Assembly: GCA_022340665.1 (NCBI GenBank)
Contig: JAJDNM010000027.1
Span: 1-61,556, forward strand
Direction: 5' to 3'
DNA from: Acidobacteriota bacterium
Lineage (GTDB): Bacteria > Acidobacteriota > Thermoanaerobaculia > Thermoanaerobaculales > Sulfomarinibacteraceae
DNA length: 61,556 nt
The stretch's first letter is position 1, and each line of letters starts with the position of its first letter. This document shows positions 18,097-27,917 of the stretch, piece by piece. The notes beneath the pieces are model-generated. The model saw only the letters and a list, made by a program, of their open reading frames with translations. It was not told the DNA's origin and did no database searches. The position numbers and the translations under genes are program-made.

Positions 18097-18567
18097 CTAT
18101 TCCCCCGGGGGATTCTTGAACTCGTGGATCGCTTCTTTGTTGCTGAGCTGGTCGCCGATCACCATCGCAGTCGCGTGATCGTCACCGGTGTGACAGCCAT
18201 CACAGGTCGCCTGGGTCGGGATGACCAACCCGTTCGCCTTCGCGGCCTCGAGGTCCTTCATGATGCTCATCTTCTTGTAGTCGTTGCCGGGCCCGTGACA
18301 GGCTTCACACTGAACGCCAGGAAAGTCCTCGCTCGAGTTGGTGGCGTGGCATCCCAGGCAATCCGCCGAGAAGGTCCGATCACCGGTCGAGGCCTTCGCG
18401 TTTTCAGTCGCCTTCGCGTGCTTGGTGTTCTCCCACGAAGCGTACTGCACCTTATGGCACATCTTGCACTTGGTGGCACCCGCGTACTCGTGGTCCTGCG
18501 CCTGGGCGCTGAGGGACACTGCCACGACTGCGATCATCAAAGCGATCCAAAGAGATGTCTTTCTCAT
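18097..18567 (-). CDS. Secreted tetraheme c-type cytochrome
   Basis: A 156-aa protein with a Sec signal peptide (hydrophobic 6-20, cleavage near AQAQ) and four CxxCH heme-c sites at C34, C70, C87 and C122. The spacing and the HGPGNDYKK segment after heme 3 recall the cytochrome c554/NrfH-related tetraheme domain that moves electrons in the periplasm. GGAGGAG precedes the tandem ATGs; the second (18567) has the better spacing. It is a single gene with a promoter-like pair upstream and a strong terminator downstream. No matching reductase is adjacent, so the partner is unknown. Confidence 0.87.
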   Translation of the reverse strand: MRKTSLWIALMIAVVAVSLSAQAQDHEYAGATKCKMCHKVQYASWENTKHAKATENAKASTGDRTFSADCLGCHATNSSEDFPGVQCEACHGPGNDYKKMSIMKDLEAAKANGLVIPTQATCDGCHTGDDHATAMVIGDQLSNKEAIHEFKNPPGE

Positions 18568-18619
18568 CATTCTCCTCCACTTCTCGCGCACGACCCTGCC
18601 GGGCGCGCAGCGTGGGCCG

Positions 18620-18648
18620 AATCTACCACTGTCTCACCGTCTGTTCAA
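18620..18648 (-). promoter_or_regulatory. Putative promoter for the tetraheme cytochrome gene
   Basis: Minus-strand TTGAAC (18643-18648), a 17-base spacer and TAGATT (18620-18625), about 53 bases before the start codon. The -10 matches four of six consensus positions. Confidence 0.4.
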
Positions 18649-18784
18649 CAATGACTCCGCTGTGACATTTCATTTGCCCGCAGGTCATGCTCGGAAAACC
18701 GGCAAGCCGAACGATCAAACATATGCGCTTACAACATCCTAAATCATTAAAAAATTATGCACTTGGATCCGCAGGCTACTATCT

Positions 18785-21421
18785 TCACCAACGGTCCGGG
18801 TCGACGCCGTTGAAGACCAGCAGACTGCTGGAGGTCGTGCGCCGATTCATCACCAATTCACCCGTCCGGGGGCTCACCGTGAGCGGCAGGTGCTCGAGAT
18901 GCGACGCTGCCGGGGCGCCGAAATCGAGAACCGAGCGGCGGGACCAGGACCAGATTCCAGGCGTCGCCTGCCACAGCTCGATCCGGTCGCCCGCGCGCCG
19001 GAGCTGCAACAAACGACTCCCATCGCGGCTCCAAACCATCCGGGTCGGATGCTCGCCGACCATCCTGGGTGTGCCCCCTTCAGCGGGCACGACCCACGCG
19101 CCCTGGTTCGGATCGGAGTCTTGGGTCCATACGGAGTATGCGATCCAACGCCCGTCGGGACTCCACTGCGGATAGTCCCCGCCCATCGGCGTGAGTTCCC
19201 TCGGTTCACCGCCCGCAGCGGAGACGACCCATACCTTGATCGGCGAACCGGCGGCAAACGTCACATAGCGACCGTCGGGCGACCAGCTCGGGAACTCGGA
19301 CCCTTCAACTGTTGCAGCGAGGGTCACGGGTTCACCTCCATTGCGGGAAACAACCCTCAAGGCGGTGGGGCCCTGTTCATCCTGCGCCAGATACGCAATC
19401 CTCGTACCGTCGGGAGAGATCGAAGGGCACGAGGCATCTTCAGACGGATCAGTGATTGAAATTTCCCGACCAGAGGGCTCGCGCAGAAACAGCGTCGCGC
19501 TGCCGACAACGTTGCGCCGGTAGGCCACGGACCCGTTCTCATCCTCGCTCCCCCATCCGCTGTCAGGCACGCCGCAAAGCAGACAGCTCCAACCATCCCC
19601 ATCCAGGTCCACAGCCACGAGATCGTTGATCGTGTTCCGGTTCACAACTGCCAGCCGATCACCGCTCGGCGAAAAGGACGGGTACCACAGCCTCTCCAAT
19701 CTCGGGATCACCGGGGCGCCTCCGTTTTCATCGACCCGAACGATCTGACCACCCACCGACGCCACAACGGACCGTCCCGAAGCCGCCCAATCGACGCCAT
19801 AAATCCGTTCGCCCGGAGGCAGCCAGGACGTGACCGGTCCGGAAAGCTCGCGTGCCACGAAGAGACTGTCTGGGTTGGCTGAAGGCCCCGCGAGCAGGGC
19901 GAAACCGCCACCGGGCCGTACCAGCGCCCGATACCACGAAAGACCACCTTCGGAATCCCGCACCCGGACGGCCTCCTGCCGGCTCACGGAAAAGCGATAA
20001 AGACTGAAACCCCCCTTACCGTCCTCCCTCGAAAAGAGGAATACGTCGTTATTCTCCCAGCTGCCGCCGCCGGAGTTGATCACCTCGGTGATCGGCTGCC
20101 CGCCGACTACCGGAAAGACCCTGAGTATTGGACTGCCCGCCACCACCGCCTCGAGCAGCAGCGCCTTTCCGTCAGGCGAGTACTGCGGCATGCTCAGGGC
20201 CTCGCCAGGAGCGCCCTCGACGATCAACCGGGTCTGGCCGCGGGCAACATCGACGCCGATCACCTCGCCCGATCCGGCGTGGTTCTTGGCGACGGCGATC
20301 TCGGTCCCAACCGGGTTCCAGCCGGGAAAACCGAGATTGCCCACCGAATCCAACAGCGACCGCGCCTGCCACTTCCCCGGATCCGGGCGCAAGGGCTCCG
20401 TGTCGAAGCGGCCAAAAAACCACCCCAGCAGGATGCCGGCCACGATCGCGGCTACGGTAATGATCGCTCCGTGAACCGCGAGACGACGACGACGCGCGGA
20501 CACTGCCTCGAGCCTGCCAGAGCTGATCGCCAGGGTCGGCGCTTCCGCGAGGCTGGTTTCATCGGTGCCCTGGAATATCGTGAGGTCACGCGCCAAATCT
20601 GCGTTCGAGCGATATCGACGGTTCGGTTCACGCTCGAGGCAGCGCTCGACAACCGCTACCAATTCCTGAGGCGTCTGCGGCGCAACCTCGTTGAGCGGGC
20701 GATACTCCGATCGCACGACCGCCTGCAAAACCTGGAGTGGTGTCTCACCATCGAATGCCCGCACGCCGGAGAGAGCCTCGTAAAGGACAGTGCCACAGGA
20801 GAAGATGTCTGATGCGGGCGAAACGCCCTTTCCGAGGGCCTGTTCTGGCGCCATGTAAGGACACGAGCCCAATACCATGCCCGGCGAGGTCAGGGTTTCG
20901 ATCGGCGTCTCCCCCTCTCGCTCGGTGAGGCGAGCAAGGCCAAAATCCAACACTGTCACATGGCCGCCGTCACCGACCATGATGTTCGAGGGCTTGAGAT
21001 CGCGATGGATGACGCCGACCTCGTGCGCAGCGGCAAGTGCAAGGCTCGCCTGCTCCATGATCCGCGCGGCCTTTCTCGGAGGGAGCGGGCCTTCGGCAAT
21101 CAGCTCGTTGAGCGATTGCCCGCGGATCAACGCCATCACGAGATACGGGAGCTCTTCCCCCACCCCCGGATCGAATGTGCCGACGTCGAAAATGCTGACC
21201 ACGTTCGGGTGCTGCAACCGCGCCATGGCCCGCGCTTCGCGCTCGAACCGCGCTTCGGCAGAACTCTCGGAGACCAGAACTCGCGGCAGGAGCTTGAGAG
21301 CGACCTCGCGATCGAGACGCTCGTCCCACGCCGCCCACACCGAACCCATCCCCCCACGTGCGAGCTGGCGGCGAAGGCGAAAGCGCCACACATTCATCCC
21401 GGGCTTGAGATCGGCGATCAT
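18785..21421 (-). CDS. Membrane Ser/Thr protein kinase with C-terminal PD40/TolB-like propeller
   Basis: An 878-aa Hanks-type kinase. The Gly loop GGMGSVW, Lys43 in VALKLL, HRDLKPSN at 139-146 and DFG at 159-161 are all present, so it should be active. One membrane helix near residues 318-338 leads to a periplasmic region with repeated PD40 motifs (QYSPDGKALL, SFSPSGDRLAVV, SISPDGTRIAYL, SWSPDGRYVTFA, QWSPDGRWIAYS), expected to form a beta-propeller sensor. The gene follows the RsbU-type phosphatase after 24 bases, so kinase and phosphatase are probably co-transcribed. The signal and target are unknown. Confidence 0.93.
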   Translation of the reverse strand: MIADLKPGMNVWRFRLRRQLARGGMGSVWAAWDERLDREVALKLLPRVLVSESSAEARFEREARAMARLQHPNVVSIFDVGTFDPGVGEELPYLVMALIRGQSLNELIAEGPLPPRKAARIMEQASLALAAAHEVGVIHRDLKPSNIMVGDGGHVTVLDFGLARLTEREGETPIETLTSPGMVLGSCPYMAPEQALGKGVSPASDIFSCGTVLYEALSGVRAFDGETPLQVLQAVVRSEYRPLNEVAPQTPQELVAVVERCLEREPNRRYRSNADLARDLTIFQGTDETSLAEAPTLAISSGRLEAVSARRRRLAVHGAIITVAAIVAGILLGWFFGRFDTEPLRPDPGKWQARSLLDSVGNLGFPGWNPVGTEIAVAKNHAGSGEVIGVDVARGQTRLIVEGAPGEALSMPQYSPDGKALLLEAVVAGSPILRVFPVVGGQPITEVINSGGGSWENNDVFLFSREDGKGGFSLYRFSVSRQEAVRVRDSEGGLSWYRALVRPGGGFALLAGPSANPDSLFVARELSGPVTSWLPPGERIYGVDWAASGRSVVASVGGQIVRVDENGGAPVIPRLERLWYPSFSPSGDRLAVVNRNTINDLVAVDLDGDGWSCLLCGVPDSGWGSEDENGSVAYRRNVVGSATLFLREPSGREISITDPSEDASCPSISPDGTRIAYLAQDEQGPTALRVVSRNGGEPVTLAATVEGSEFPSWSPDGRYVTFAAGSPIKVWVVSAAGGEPRELTPMGGDYPQWSPDGRWIAYSVWTQDSDPNQGAWVVPAEGGTPRMVGEHPTRMVWSRDGSRLLQLRRAGDRIELWQATPGIWSWSRRSVLDFGAPAASHLEHLPLTVSPRTGELVMNRRTTSSSLLVFNGVDPDRW

Positions 21422-21445
21422 GTCAGCACCATCGTACGAAGCTTA

Positions 21446-23431
21446 TCAGTTGCGTTCGACGATCAAAATCGTCAGGTCGTCTGCGAGGGGGACTTCGTCA
21501 ATGTGTGCACCCAGGGAATCGAGGATCTCCGCGGTGAGACCTTCCCCAGATCGATCCTCCACGCCTGCGACCGTCCGATCGAGACGATCATATCCGTACG
21601 GTTCGCCGGCAGGAGACAGCGCTTCCACCAGCCCGTCGGAGTAGAGCACGAGGCGGTGACCGGTCGGGAAAGGACGATCCATCGATGCCGGCCGGCAGAG
21701 GCGGCTCCCGATCGGTGGCGAGCAGGCGGCCAGCTCATCCGGCGGACCCTTGGGTCCAACGAGCAGTGCCGGGCAATGGCCGGCGTTGGCCAGGGTCAGC
21801 CAATCCTCTTCGAGATCCATTTCGACCACAGAAAGAGTGATCATGGTTCGATGGTGGCCATCGGCCATGAGGAGGTGGTTGACCTTTTCGATCAGCTCCG
21901 ACCCGCCGTAGCCCTCGTGTACCAGCGCGGCCACTGTCGATTTCAGGCTCGCCATCAGCAGACCGGTCGATAGTCCGTGGCCGGCCACATCGCCAATCGC
22001 CACCACCAGCCGATCTGTCGACAGCGGAAACACGTCGAAGTAGTCACCACCGACTTCGGCCGCCGGCCTGAAGGTGGCGTGCACCGTCACCGGGCCCATC
22101 TCGAGATGGCTGGACGGCAGCAGGCTCTCCTGAATTTCCCGTGCCAGTTCGAGCTCGCGCGCGAGGCGCTCCTTTTCCGCAACGTCTGCCAGCATGGATT
22201 GGACCGAATCAGTCATGAGATTGAAGGACTCGGCGAGGTCGCCGAGCTGGTCCTTGCGCTTCACAGGCACCCGGTGATCGAGGTTCCCCCGCTCGATCTG
22301 TCGTGCACCCTGGGTGAGTCGCGAGGTCGATCGCGCGATCGAGAGTACGACCATCGCAGCGGCTGCCAGCGCCAGTCCATACCCGACGAGAAACAGGATG
22401 CCGAGACCGGCGAGCGCTTTCTTCAACTCTGTCCTGAGCTCGTACCGAAACAGGGTGAAATCGCGCCACACGTTCTGCGGTGAGGTCCTCACCAGGGCTA
22501 TTTCTGTTGCATCCGATTCGACCGCGCCCGACCCCAGATCAACCACGTCCGCCGCCGACCGGAACCAGATTATGAGTGGCCTCGAGAGCAGTCCCTCGCC
22601 CCCTTCGGCCCAATCCGCCCAGAGTCCTCCGTCGTCGATGGAGACACCGTCATCCGAAATGCGGACTTCCCCCCGTCCGGAGCCACCGTCGTCGGTCTTC
22701 GCAGCATCCGCATCAACGTTTTCCGGGCTTTCGCCACGCTCGTCGTGGAGGTCGAGAAATGCAACATCGAACCACCAATGCGAGCTGAATGCTTCCTCGT
22801 TGTCCTGGTCAAATGGAATCAGGGCAACCACCCGATTGCCTGAGGGCTGGCGCTTCGCAGCACTTGAGTACGTCATTTCGTCCCGATGAGCGATCTGCAG
22901 GGAGATACCTTGCGGCAGCCAGTCGAAATCCAAACCGTCGGTTTCGTCGGAGGATGCTGTCGTTTCACCGTCGATCCACGCCCACCAAATGACCCTCGAA
23001 AGCGGGCTCGGAGGATCGGCCGCCATCTTCTCGAGGAGGGAAAACGCCGCGTCGGTCCCGGACGCGCTGGCGATTTCCAACACCGCCTCGCAGTCGCCTG
23101 ACAACGTCGCCTCGAGCTTCTCAAGCTCTGTACCGAACCGCACCGAGGTGTATTGGCCCATCAGGACGTAGAGGCCGATGCCCGCAAATGCAGTGGCGAA
23201 CAGCAGCGGCAGCACTCCGATCAGAAGGTAGGTGATGAAAAGGCGCGTCCCGACGCGATACGTCATCCATCGCCAGGCCCACCTCAGGGCTAACAGACCG
23301 CTGATGATTGCCCAAAGAATTGAGAGCGCAGAAAAGACTTCGGACACGTCGGATCCGGGCCTCACAGCACCAGCGATCACTGCTATGACAATGGCAATCG
23401 CACCGCCAATCCACCACCAGCGGCCGGGCAT
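21446..23431 (-). CDS. Membrane PP2C-type (RsbU/SpoIIE) serine phosphatase with HAMP domain
   Basis: A 661-aa protein. The N-terminal membrane helices (PGRWWWIGGAIAIVIAVIAG and further spans) are followed by an extracytoplasmic sensor region, a TM near residue 355, a HAMP domain (RSTSRLTQGARQIERGNLDH) and a linker coiled coil. The C-terminal SpoIIE domain has the metal-binding motifs GGDYFD, GDVAGHG and YSDGLVEA. Such proteins dephosphorylate anti-sigma antagonists or kinase targets. It begins at the ATG at 23431, with the tdk stop codon beginning 2 bases upstream. The neighbouring Ser/Thr kinase is a plausible opposing enzyme (inference). Confidence 0.92.
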   Translation of the reverse strand: MPGRWWWIGGAIAIVIAVIAGAVRPGSDVSEVFSALSILWAIISGLLALRWAWRWMTYRVGTRLFITYLLIGVLPLLFATAFAGIGLYVLMGQYTSVRFGTELEKLEATLSGDCEAVLEIASASGTDAAFSLLEKMAADPPSPLSRVIWWAWIDGETTASSDETDGLDFDWLPQGISLQIAHRDEMTYSSAAKRQPSGNRVVALIPFDQDNEEAFSSHWWFDVAFLDLHDERGESPENVDADAAKTDDGGSGRGEVRISDDGVSIDDGGLWADWAEGGEGLLSRPLIIWFRSAADVVDLGSGAVESDATEIALVRTSPQNVWRDFTLFRYELRTELKKALAGLGILFLVGYGLALAAAAMVVLSIARSTSRLTQGARQIERGNLDHRVPVKRKDQLGDLAESFNLMTDSVQSMLADVAEKERLARELELAREIQESLLPSSHLEMGPVTVHATFRPAAEVGGDYFDVFPLSTDRLVVAIGDVAGHGLSTGLLMASLKSTVAALVHEGYGGSELIEKVNHLLMADGHHRTMITLSVVEMDLEEDWLTLANAGHCPALLVGPKGPPDELAACSPPIGSRLCRPASMDRPFPTGHRLVLYSDGLVEALSPAGEPYGYDRLDRTVAGVEDRSGEGLTAEILDSLGAHIDEVPLADDLTILIVERN

Positions 23432-23433
23432 GT

Positions 23434-24060
23434 TCAGTCCTCTGACTCGCTGGCCGAGACGTTCGCCGGTGGGATGAGCCACGGCTCGATCGCCGGCGGC
23501 GCACCTTCCGGTTCGTGGCACCGACGGCACCGTGCCTCGTAAGCGCCGGACGCGCCGACCACCACCAGTTCGTCAGACTCGACGAGCCTTTGGGTGTATG
23601 CCGCCGGGGCACCGCAGCTGGTGCAGATTGCGTGGATCTTGTGGACCTCTTCTGCCACAGCGAGAAGCACCGGCATCGGGCCGAAGGGGACGCCGCGGTA
23701 GTCCATGTCGAGGCCGGCGGCGATCACCCGTTTCCCGAGGTTTGCCAGGTGCCCGCAGATCTTTGGCAACGAATCATCGAAGAACTGCGCCTCATCGATG
23801 CCAACTACCTCGGTTCGGGGATCCAGCCGCGGCATGATTTCATCAGCACGATCAACCAATTCGCAGGGCACCCGCATCTGCGAATGCGAGACCACATCGC
23901 CTTCCGAGTACCGGTTGTCGAGCTTGGGTTTGAAGACCTGGACTCTCTGACGGGCGATCATCGCCCGTTTGAGAAGTCGTATCAGCTCCTCGGACTTACC
24001 CGAGAACATCGGACCCGCGATGACCTCGATCCACCCCGTACCTGGACGCGATGGGTTCAT
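23434..24060 (-). CDS. tdk: Thymidine kinase (type II)
   Basis: A 208-aa salvage enzyme that phosphorylates thymidine with ATP. The P-loop GPMFSGKS is at 16-23, the catalytic GIDEAQFF follows in the middle, and a lasso with two zinc-binding pairs (CTSC and CRRC) lies near the C-terminus. The true start is the ATG at 24060; the frame stays open upstream only because it runs through an intergenic repeat. It is the first gene of a run with the phosphatase and kinase, with only 2 bases to the next gene, an unexpected pairing of nucleotide salvage with signalling. Confidence 0.95.
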   Translation of the reverse strand: MNPSRPGTGWIEVIAGPMFSGKSEELIRLLKRAMIARQRVQVFKPKLDNRYSEGDVVSHSQMRVPCELVDRADEIMPRLDPRTEVVGIDEAQFFDDSLPKICGHLANLGKRVIAAGLDMDYRGVPFGPMPVLLAVAEEVHKIHAICTSCGAPAAYTQRLVESDELVVVGASGAYEARCRRCHEPEGAPPAIEPWLIPPANVSASESED

Positions 24061-24099
24061 GAACACGCTCCCTTCGAGGCAAACAGGGTAGCAGGATCC

Positions 24100-24192
24100 G
24101 AAGGAGGAATGAGGAGTCAGGAATTCCGACCCCTCCCCCCCGCATGCCGGAAGGGTGGGTGGCATTCCGAATTCCTCATTCCTAATTCTTAT
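24100..24192. repeat. Heptad inverted-repeat element (TTCCGAA/GGAATGA type)
   Basis: The left arm GGAGGAATGAGGAGTCAGGA and the right arm (GGCATTCCGAATTCCTCATT and on) are reverse complements with few mismatches, round a core with CCCCTCCCCCCCG and GGAAGGGTGGGTGG. The right arm includes the last codons and TAG stop of lpdA (24182-24184). Confidence 0.82.
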
Positions 24193-25600
24193 TGACCATG
24201 TGGACGGCTTGCCCCAGAGCCCCTTCGACGGCTTCCTGCAGGGCTTCCGACATTGTCGGGTGCGGGTGAATCGTCAGCCCGACATCCTCGAGAAAGGCGC
24301 CCATCTCGAGCGCCAAGGTGGCCTCGCCGATGAACTCGCTGACCCCGCGGCCAACAGCAACGACGCCCAGGAGCTGCTTCGAATCGGCGTCTGCAATCGC
24401 TTTGACGAAACCATCGGTCGAATCGAGCGACATGGCACGGCCCGAGGCCTTGAACGGAAAGGTGCCGGTGACCACGTCATAGCCCTTCTCCTTCGCCTCT
24501 TCCTCACCGAGCCCGACCCAGGCGACCTCCGGATCGGTGTAGATCACGGCGGGCACCACGCTGTCGAATGCGGCCGGTTCCCCAGCAATCACTTCCGCCG
24601 CTACTTTGGCCTCCTGGTAGGCCTTGTGGGCCAGAAGGGCGCCGCCGACCACATCTCCGATAGCGTAGATGCCGGGGGTGGAGGTCTGCATCTTCTCGTT
24701 GACCTCGATGAATCCCTTCTCGTCGGTCGCAACCCCGGCCTGTTCCAGCCCGAGACCTTCCACGTTGGGCACGCGGCCCACACTCATCATCACGACGTCG
24801 GCCTCGAGCCTCAGTTCCTCATCTTTCGGTCCGCGGGCGACGACGGTCGAGGGCTCGCCCGGTTCGAACGACTCCGCACGATGGCTGAGGTACAGCTCGA
24901 CCTTCAACTTTTTGAGCTGGCGAATGAGGGCCTTACCCACCTCGGGGTCGAGATTCGGTGCGACCTCGGGCAGAAACTCGACGATCGACACCTCGGAACC
25001 GAGCTTTGCGTACACGGTGCCGAGCTCGAGGCCGATGTACCCCGCGCCAATGACCACCATCTTGTCCGGCACCGCCTGCAACGAGAGGGCTTCGGTCGAG
25101 CCGATGATCTTCTCCCCATCGTGCTCGAAGCCGTTCAGTGCCATAGGACGCGAACCGGTGGCGAGCACCGCTTGCTCGAACTCGATCTCGATGCGGCCCT
25201 CTTCCGAGGTCACGGCGAGCGCACGATCAGAGATGAACTCCGCCGATCCGTGGACCACCTCGACGCCATTCTGCTTGCAGAGAAATGCGACACCCGTTGT
25301 CAGCCGTTCCACGATGCCGTCCTTCCACGCCACCATCTTCGGTTGGTCCACCGTCAGGCCCTCGACCGAGAGACCCATATTCCCGGCGTGCCGCGCCTCG
25401 TGCGCCAGGTCTGCCGCGTGGATCAACGCCTTTGACGGAATGCAGCCAACGTTGAGGCAGACACCGCCCAGGGTCGGACTCTTCTCTACCAGAATCACGT
25501 CCTTGCCGAGCTGCGCGAGACGGAGAGCCGCCACGTAACCGCCCGGACCGGCGCCGATCACAACCACCTGACAACCACGGGAAACTGAACCTACAACCAT
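24182..25600 (-). CDS. lpdA: Dihydrolipoyl dehydrogenase (E3)
   Basis: A 472-aa flavoprotein that reoxidises the lipoyl groups of the E2 subunit with NAD+. FAD-binding [10 protein letters not shown] is at 17-26, the redox-active disulfide in [13 protein letters not shown] (C48, C53), an NAD-binding [10 protein letters not shown] in the middle, and the catalytic HPTMSE (H447) near the end. It is the last gene of the 2-oxo acid dehydrogenase operon and shares one base with the E2 stop (TGATG). The final residues NKN and the stop are encoded by a heptad repeat. Confidence 0.95.
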   Translation of the reverse strand: MVVGSVSRGCQVVVIGAGPGGYVAALRLAQLGKDVILVEKSPTLGGVCLNVGCIPSKALIHAADLAHEARHAGNMGLSVEGLTVDQPKMVAWKDGIVERLTTGVAFLCKQNGVEVVHGSAEFISDRALAVTSEEGRIEIEFEQAVLATGSRPMALNGFEHDGEKIIGSTEALSLQAVPDKMVVIGAGYIGLELGTVYAKLGSEVSIVEFLPEVAPNLDPEVGKALIRQLKKLKVELYLSHRAESFEPGEPSTVVARGPKDEELRLEADVVMMSVGRVPNVEGLGLEQAGVATDEKGFIEVNEKMQTSTPGIYAIGDVVGGALLAHKAYQEAKVAAEVIAGEPAAFDSVVPAVIYTDPEVAWVGLGEEEAKEKGYDVVTGTFPFKASGRAMSLDSTDGFVKAIADADSKQLLGVVAVGRGVSEFIGEATLALEMGAFLEDVGLTIHPHPTMSEALQEAVEGALGQAVHMVNKN

Positions 25601-26826
25601 CAGAACCTCGCCATCAGCACCATCGGCTCGGAGACCAGGTGCACCAAATCGCTCATGAATCTCGCGCCTTGCGCGCCGTCGATATATCTGTGGTCGAACG
25701 AAACGCTGAGATACATCATCTTGCGGATCGCGATCTCACCATTGACGACCTCGGGGCGTTCTTTGATCGCGTGCAGGCCGACGATCGCGAGCTCAGGCTG
25801 ATTGATGATCGGAGTGGCGAAAACCCCTCCCAACGGCCCGATGTTGGTGATTGTGCAGCTGCCGCCCCTGATCTCGTCGAGCGCCAATTCGCGTGACCGG
25901 GCCCGTTCGGCCTTGTCCGCCACCTCGCGGGCCAGCTCGACCAAATTCTTCGAATCTGCATCCCTGATCACCGGTACGATCAGGCCCTCGGGTGTGTCGA
26001 CTGCCACACCGATGTTGTAGTACTTCTTGAAGAGGATCTCCTGCTTCTCCTCGTCGACCGAGGCGTTGAAGATCGGGTGTTGCTCGAGGGCGGCTACGAG
26101 TGCCTTGATGAAGAAGGGCAGCAGCGTGATGCGGACTCCCGTTCGTTCCTCGATCGTCGGTTTGGCGCGACGGTAGTGGGCCACCAGTTCGGTCACGTCG
26201 GCCTCGTCGACGTGGGTGACGTGAGCGGCGTTGTGCTTGGATGCACGCATCGCGTTGGCGATCATTTTTCGGAGATGGGTGATTGGAACCCTCTCGACCT
26301 CGCCATCCGCAGTCACCGCCGGCACACCGGTCGGTCGCACCGCCTCGGGTTGAGGCGCGCTCCCAGCGGCCGGGCGTCGCACGTCTTCGTCCGTAATGCG
26401 CCCGCCTGGGCCGGTCCCTCTCACAGCGGAGAGATCGACACCCAGCTTGCGCGCCAGAGCCCGGGTCCGCGGAGTCGCCAGCGGACGGCGACCCGCGACA
26501 GTTGGAGCTGCGACCGCCGGCTCGTCCGCAGCAGGTGTTGCGGTACGGGGTGCAGCATCCTGCTGAACCACGTCCCGGACCACTTCACCCGCTTCGCCGA
26601 TGGTCACAAGCGGGTCGCCAACGAAAATCGTCGAGTCTGCTTCGACGTGCACCTTGAGCACGGAGCCGGCGTGCGGCGAGGGCAATTCGACCACCGCCTT
26701 GTCGGTTTCGACCTTGAGGAGCGGCTGGTCCTCCGTCACCACATCGCCCTCGGCGACCAGCCACTCGACGATCCGTCCCTCGTGGATCCCCTCCCCGACA
26801 TCAGGGAAATTGAATACGAACGCCAT
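25600..26826 (-). CDS. Dihydrolipoamide acyltransferase (E2) of a 2-oxo acid dehydrogenase complex
   Basis: A 408-aa E2 core. One N-terminal lipoyl domain carries the target Lys43 in ETDKAVVE. A Pro/Ala linker leads to the E1/E3-binding domain (ATPRTRALARKLGVDLS and GTGPGGRITDEDV). The C-terminal catalytic domain holds the active site FDHRYIDG (H379, D383). The substrate, pyruvate or branched-chain oxo acids, cannot be fixed from the sequence alone. The lipoate it needs could be attached by the LplA-like enzyme encoded at 36.7-37.4 kb. Confidence 0.93.
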   Translation of the reverse strand: MAFVFNFPDVGEGIHEGRIVEWLVAEGDVVTEDQPLLKVETDKAVVELPSPHAGSVLKVHVEADSTIFVGDPLVTIGEAGEVVRDVVQQDAAPRTATPAADEPAVAAPTVAGRRPLATPRTRALARKLGVDLSAVRGTGPGGRITDEDVRRPAAGSAPQPEAVRPTGVPAVTADGEVERVPITHLRKMIANAMRASKHNAAHVTHVDEADVTELVAHYRRAKPTIEERTGVRITLLPFFIKALVAALEQHPIFNASVDEEKQEILFKKYYNIGVAVDTPEGLIVPVIRDADSKNLVELAREVADKAERARSRELALDEIRGGSCTITNIGPLGGVFATPIINQPELAIVGLHAIKERPEVVNGEIAIRKMMYLSVSFDHRYIDGAQGARFMSDLVHLVSEPMVLMARF

Positions 26827-26885
26827 CTCTCAGCCTCTCTTCGTTTTGCGCACCCGGTCGCGGGCACCTATGGTAACGGAGCGAA

Positions 26886-27917
26886 TCAGAAGGCGAGTAC
26901 CTTCTCGACCGCCCTGACGATTCGTTTCCGCGAGGGAAGGTAGAGCTTTTCATTCTTGGCCAGCGGAAAGACGACATCGAAACCGGTGACCCGCTCTATG
27001 GGGGCCTCGAGCTGAAGCAGGGCGTGCTCGGATATCTGGGCCGAGATCTCGGCACCGAAGCCGCTGGTTCGCGGTGCCTCGTGCACCACTACCGCCCGGC
27101 CAGTCTTGACGACGCTCTCAAGCATCGTCTCCCGGTCAAGCGGGTTGAGGCTCCGCAGGTCAATGATTTCGGCGCTGATGCCATCACGAGCCAAAACCTC
27201 CGAAGCGTCCAGACAAACCCGGACCATTGCTCCCCACGCGATCAAGGTGACATCCGTCCCTTCTCGTGCCACCGCCGCCTTGCCGATCGGCACCGTATAG
27301 CCCGCGGCAGGCACTGCCTCGCGAAAGGCACGGTAGATTCTCTTCGGCTCCATGAAGAGCACCGGGTCGTCGTCACGGATGGCGGAAATCAGGAGGCCCT
27401 TGGCATCGTACGGGTTCGACGGCACGACCACCTTGATACCGGGAGTGTTGAGGAACAGGGCCTCGTAGCTCTCCGAATGATGCTCCGGTGGATGGATGCC
27501 GCCGCCGTAGGGCATGCGAACCACTATCGGGCAACTCAATCTCCCGCGCGTGCGGTTACGCATCCGAGCCGCGTGACCGAAGAGCTGATTGATAGCCGGG
27601 TAAACGAAGCCCATGAACTGGATCTCCGCGATCGGCCGAAAGCCCGTTGTTCCGAGTCCAATCGAGATTCCGATGATCGCGCTTTCAGCGAGTGGCGTGT
27701 CGATCACCCTTTCCGAACCGAAGCGTTCGATGAGGCCGTCAGTCGCACGAAATACGCCTCCGTCCACTCCGACATCCTCGCCGAGGACGATCACCCTGTC
27801 GTCCCGGTCCATCTCTTCCAGCATCGCGTCACGGACCGCGCGCGCGATGGTGAGCTTCTCGGTCGCCACCTCCGGAACGGCATGCAACGGTTGTAGGTCG
27901 GGTTTCTGCGAGCTCAC
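26886..27917 (-). CDS. 2-oxo acid dehydrogenase E1 subunit beta
   Basis: A 343-aa transketolase-like beta subunit. The conserved GEDVGVDGGVFRATDGL, DTPLAESAIIGISIGL, EIQFMGFVYPAINQ and MPYGGGIHPPEHHSES blocks match the beta subunits of two-component (alpha2beta2) pyruvate or branched-chain dehydrogenases. It overlaps the alpha gene by 4 bases and precedes E2 after 59 bases. With alpha it performs the thiamine-diphosphate-dependent decarboxylation step in the cytosol. Confidence 0.93.
   Translation of the reverse strand: MSSQKPDLQPLHAVPEVATEKLTIARAVRDAMLEEMDRDDRVIVLGEDVGVDGGVFRATDGLIERFGSERVIDTPLAESAIIGISIGLGTTGFRPIAEIQFMGFVYPAINQLFGHAARMRNRTRGRLSCPIVVRMPYGGGIHPPEHHSESYEALFLNTPGIKVVVPSNPYDAKGLLISAIRDDDPVLFMEPKRIYRAFREAVPAAGYTVPIGKAAVAREGTDVTLIAWGAMVRVCLDASEVLARDGISAEIIDLRSLNPLDRETMLESVVKTGRAVVVHEAPRTSGFGAEISAQISEHALLQLEAPIERVTGFDVVFPLAKNEKLYLPSRKRIVRAVEKVLAF

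Noticed and set aside
16951-18654. Long plus-strand open frame of 567 codons
   Set aside because: It is antisense to the GCS2-type ligase and the cytochrome gene, crosses the terminator between them, and its translation has no recognisable domain.
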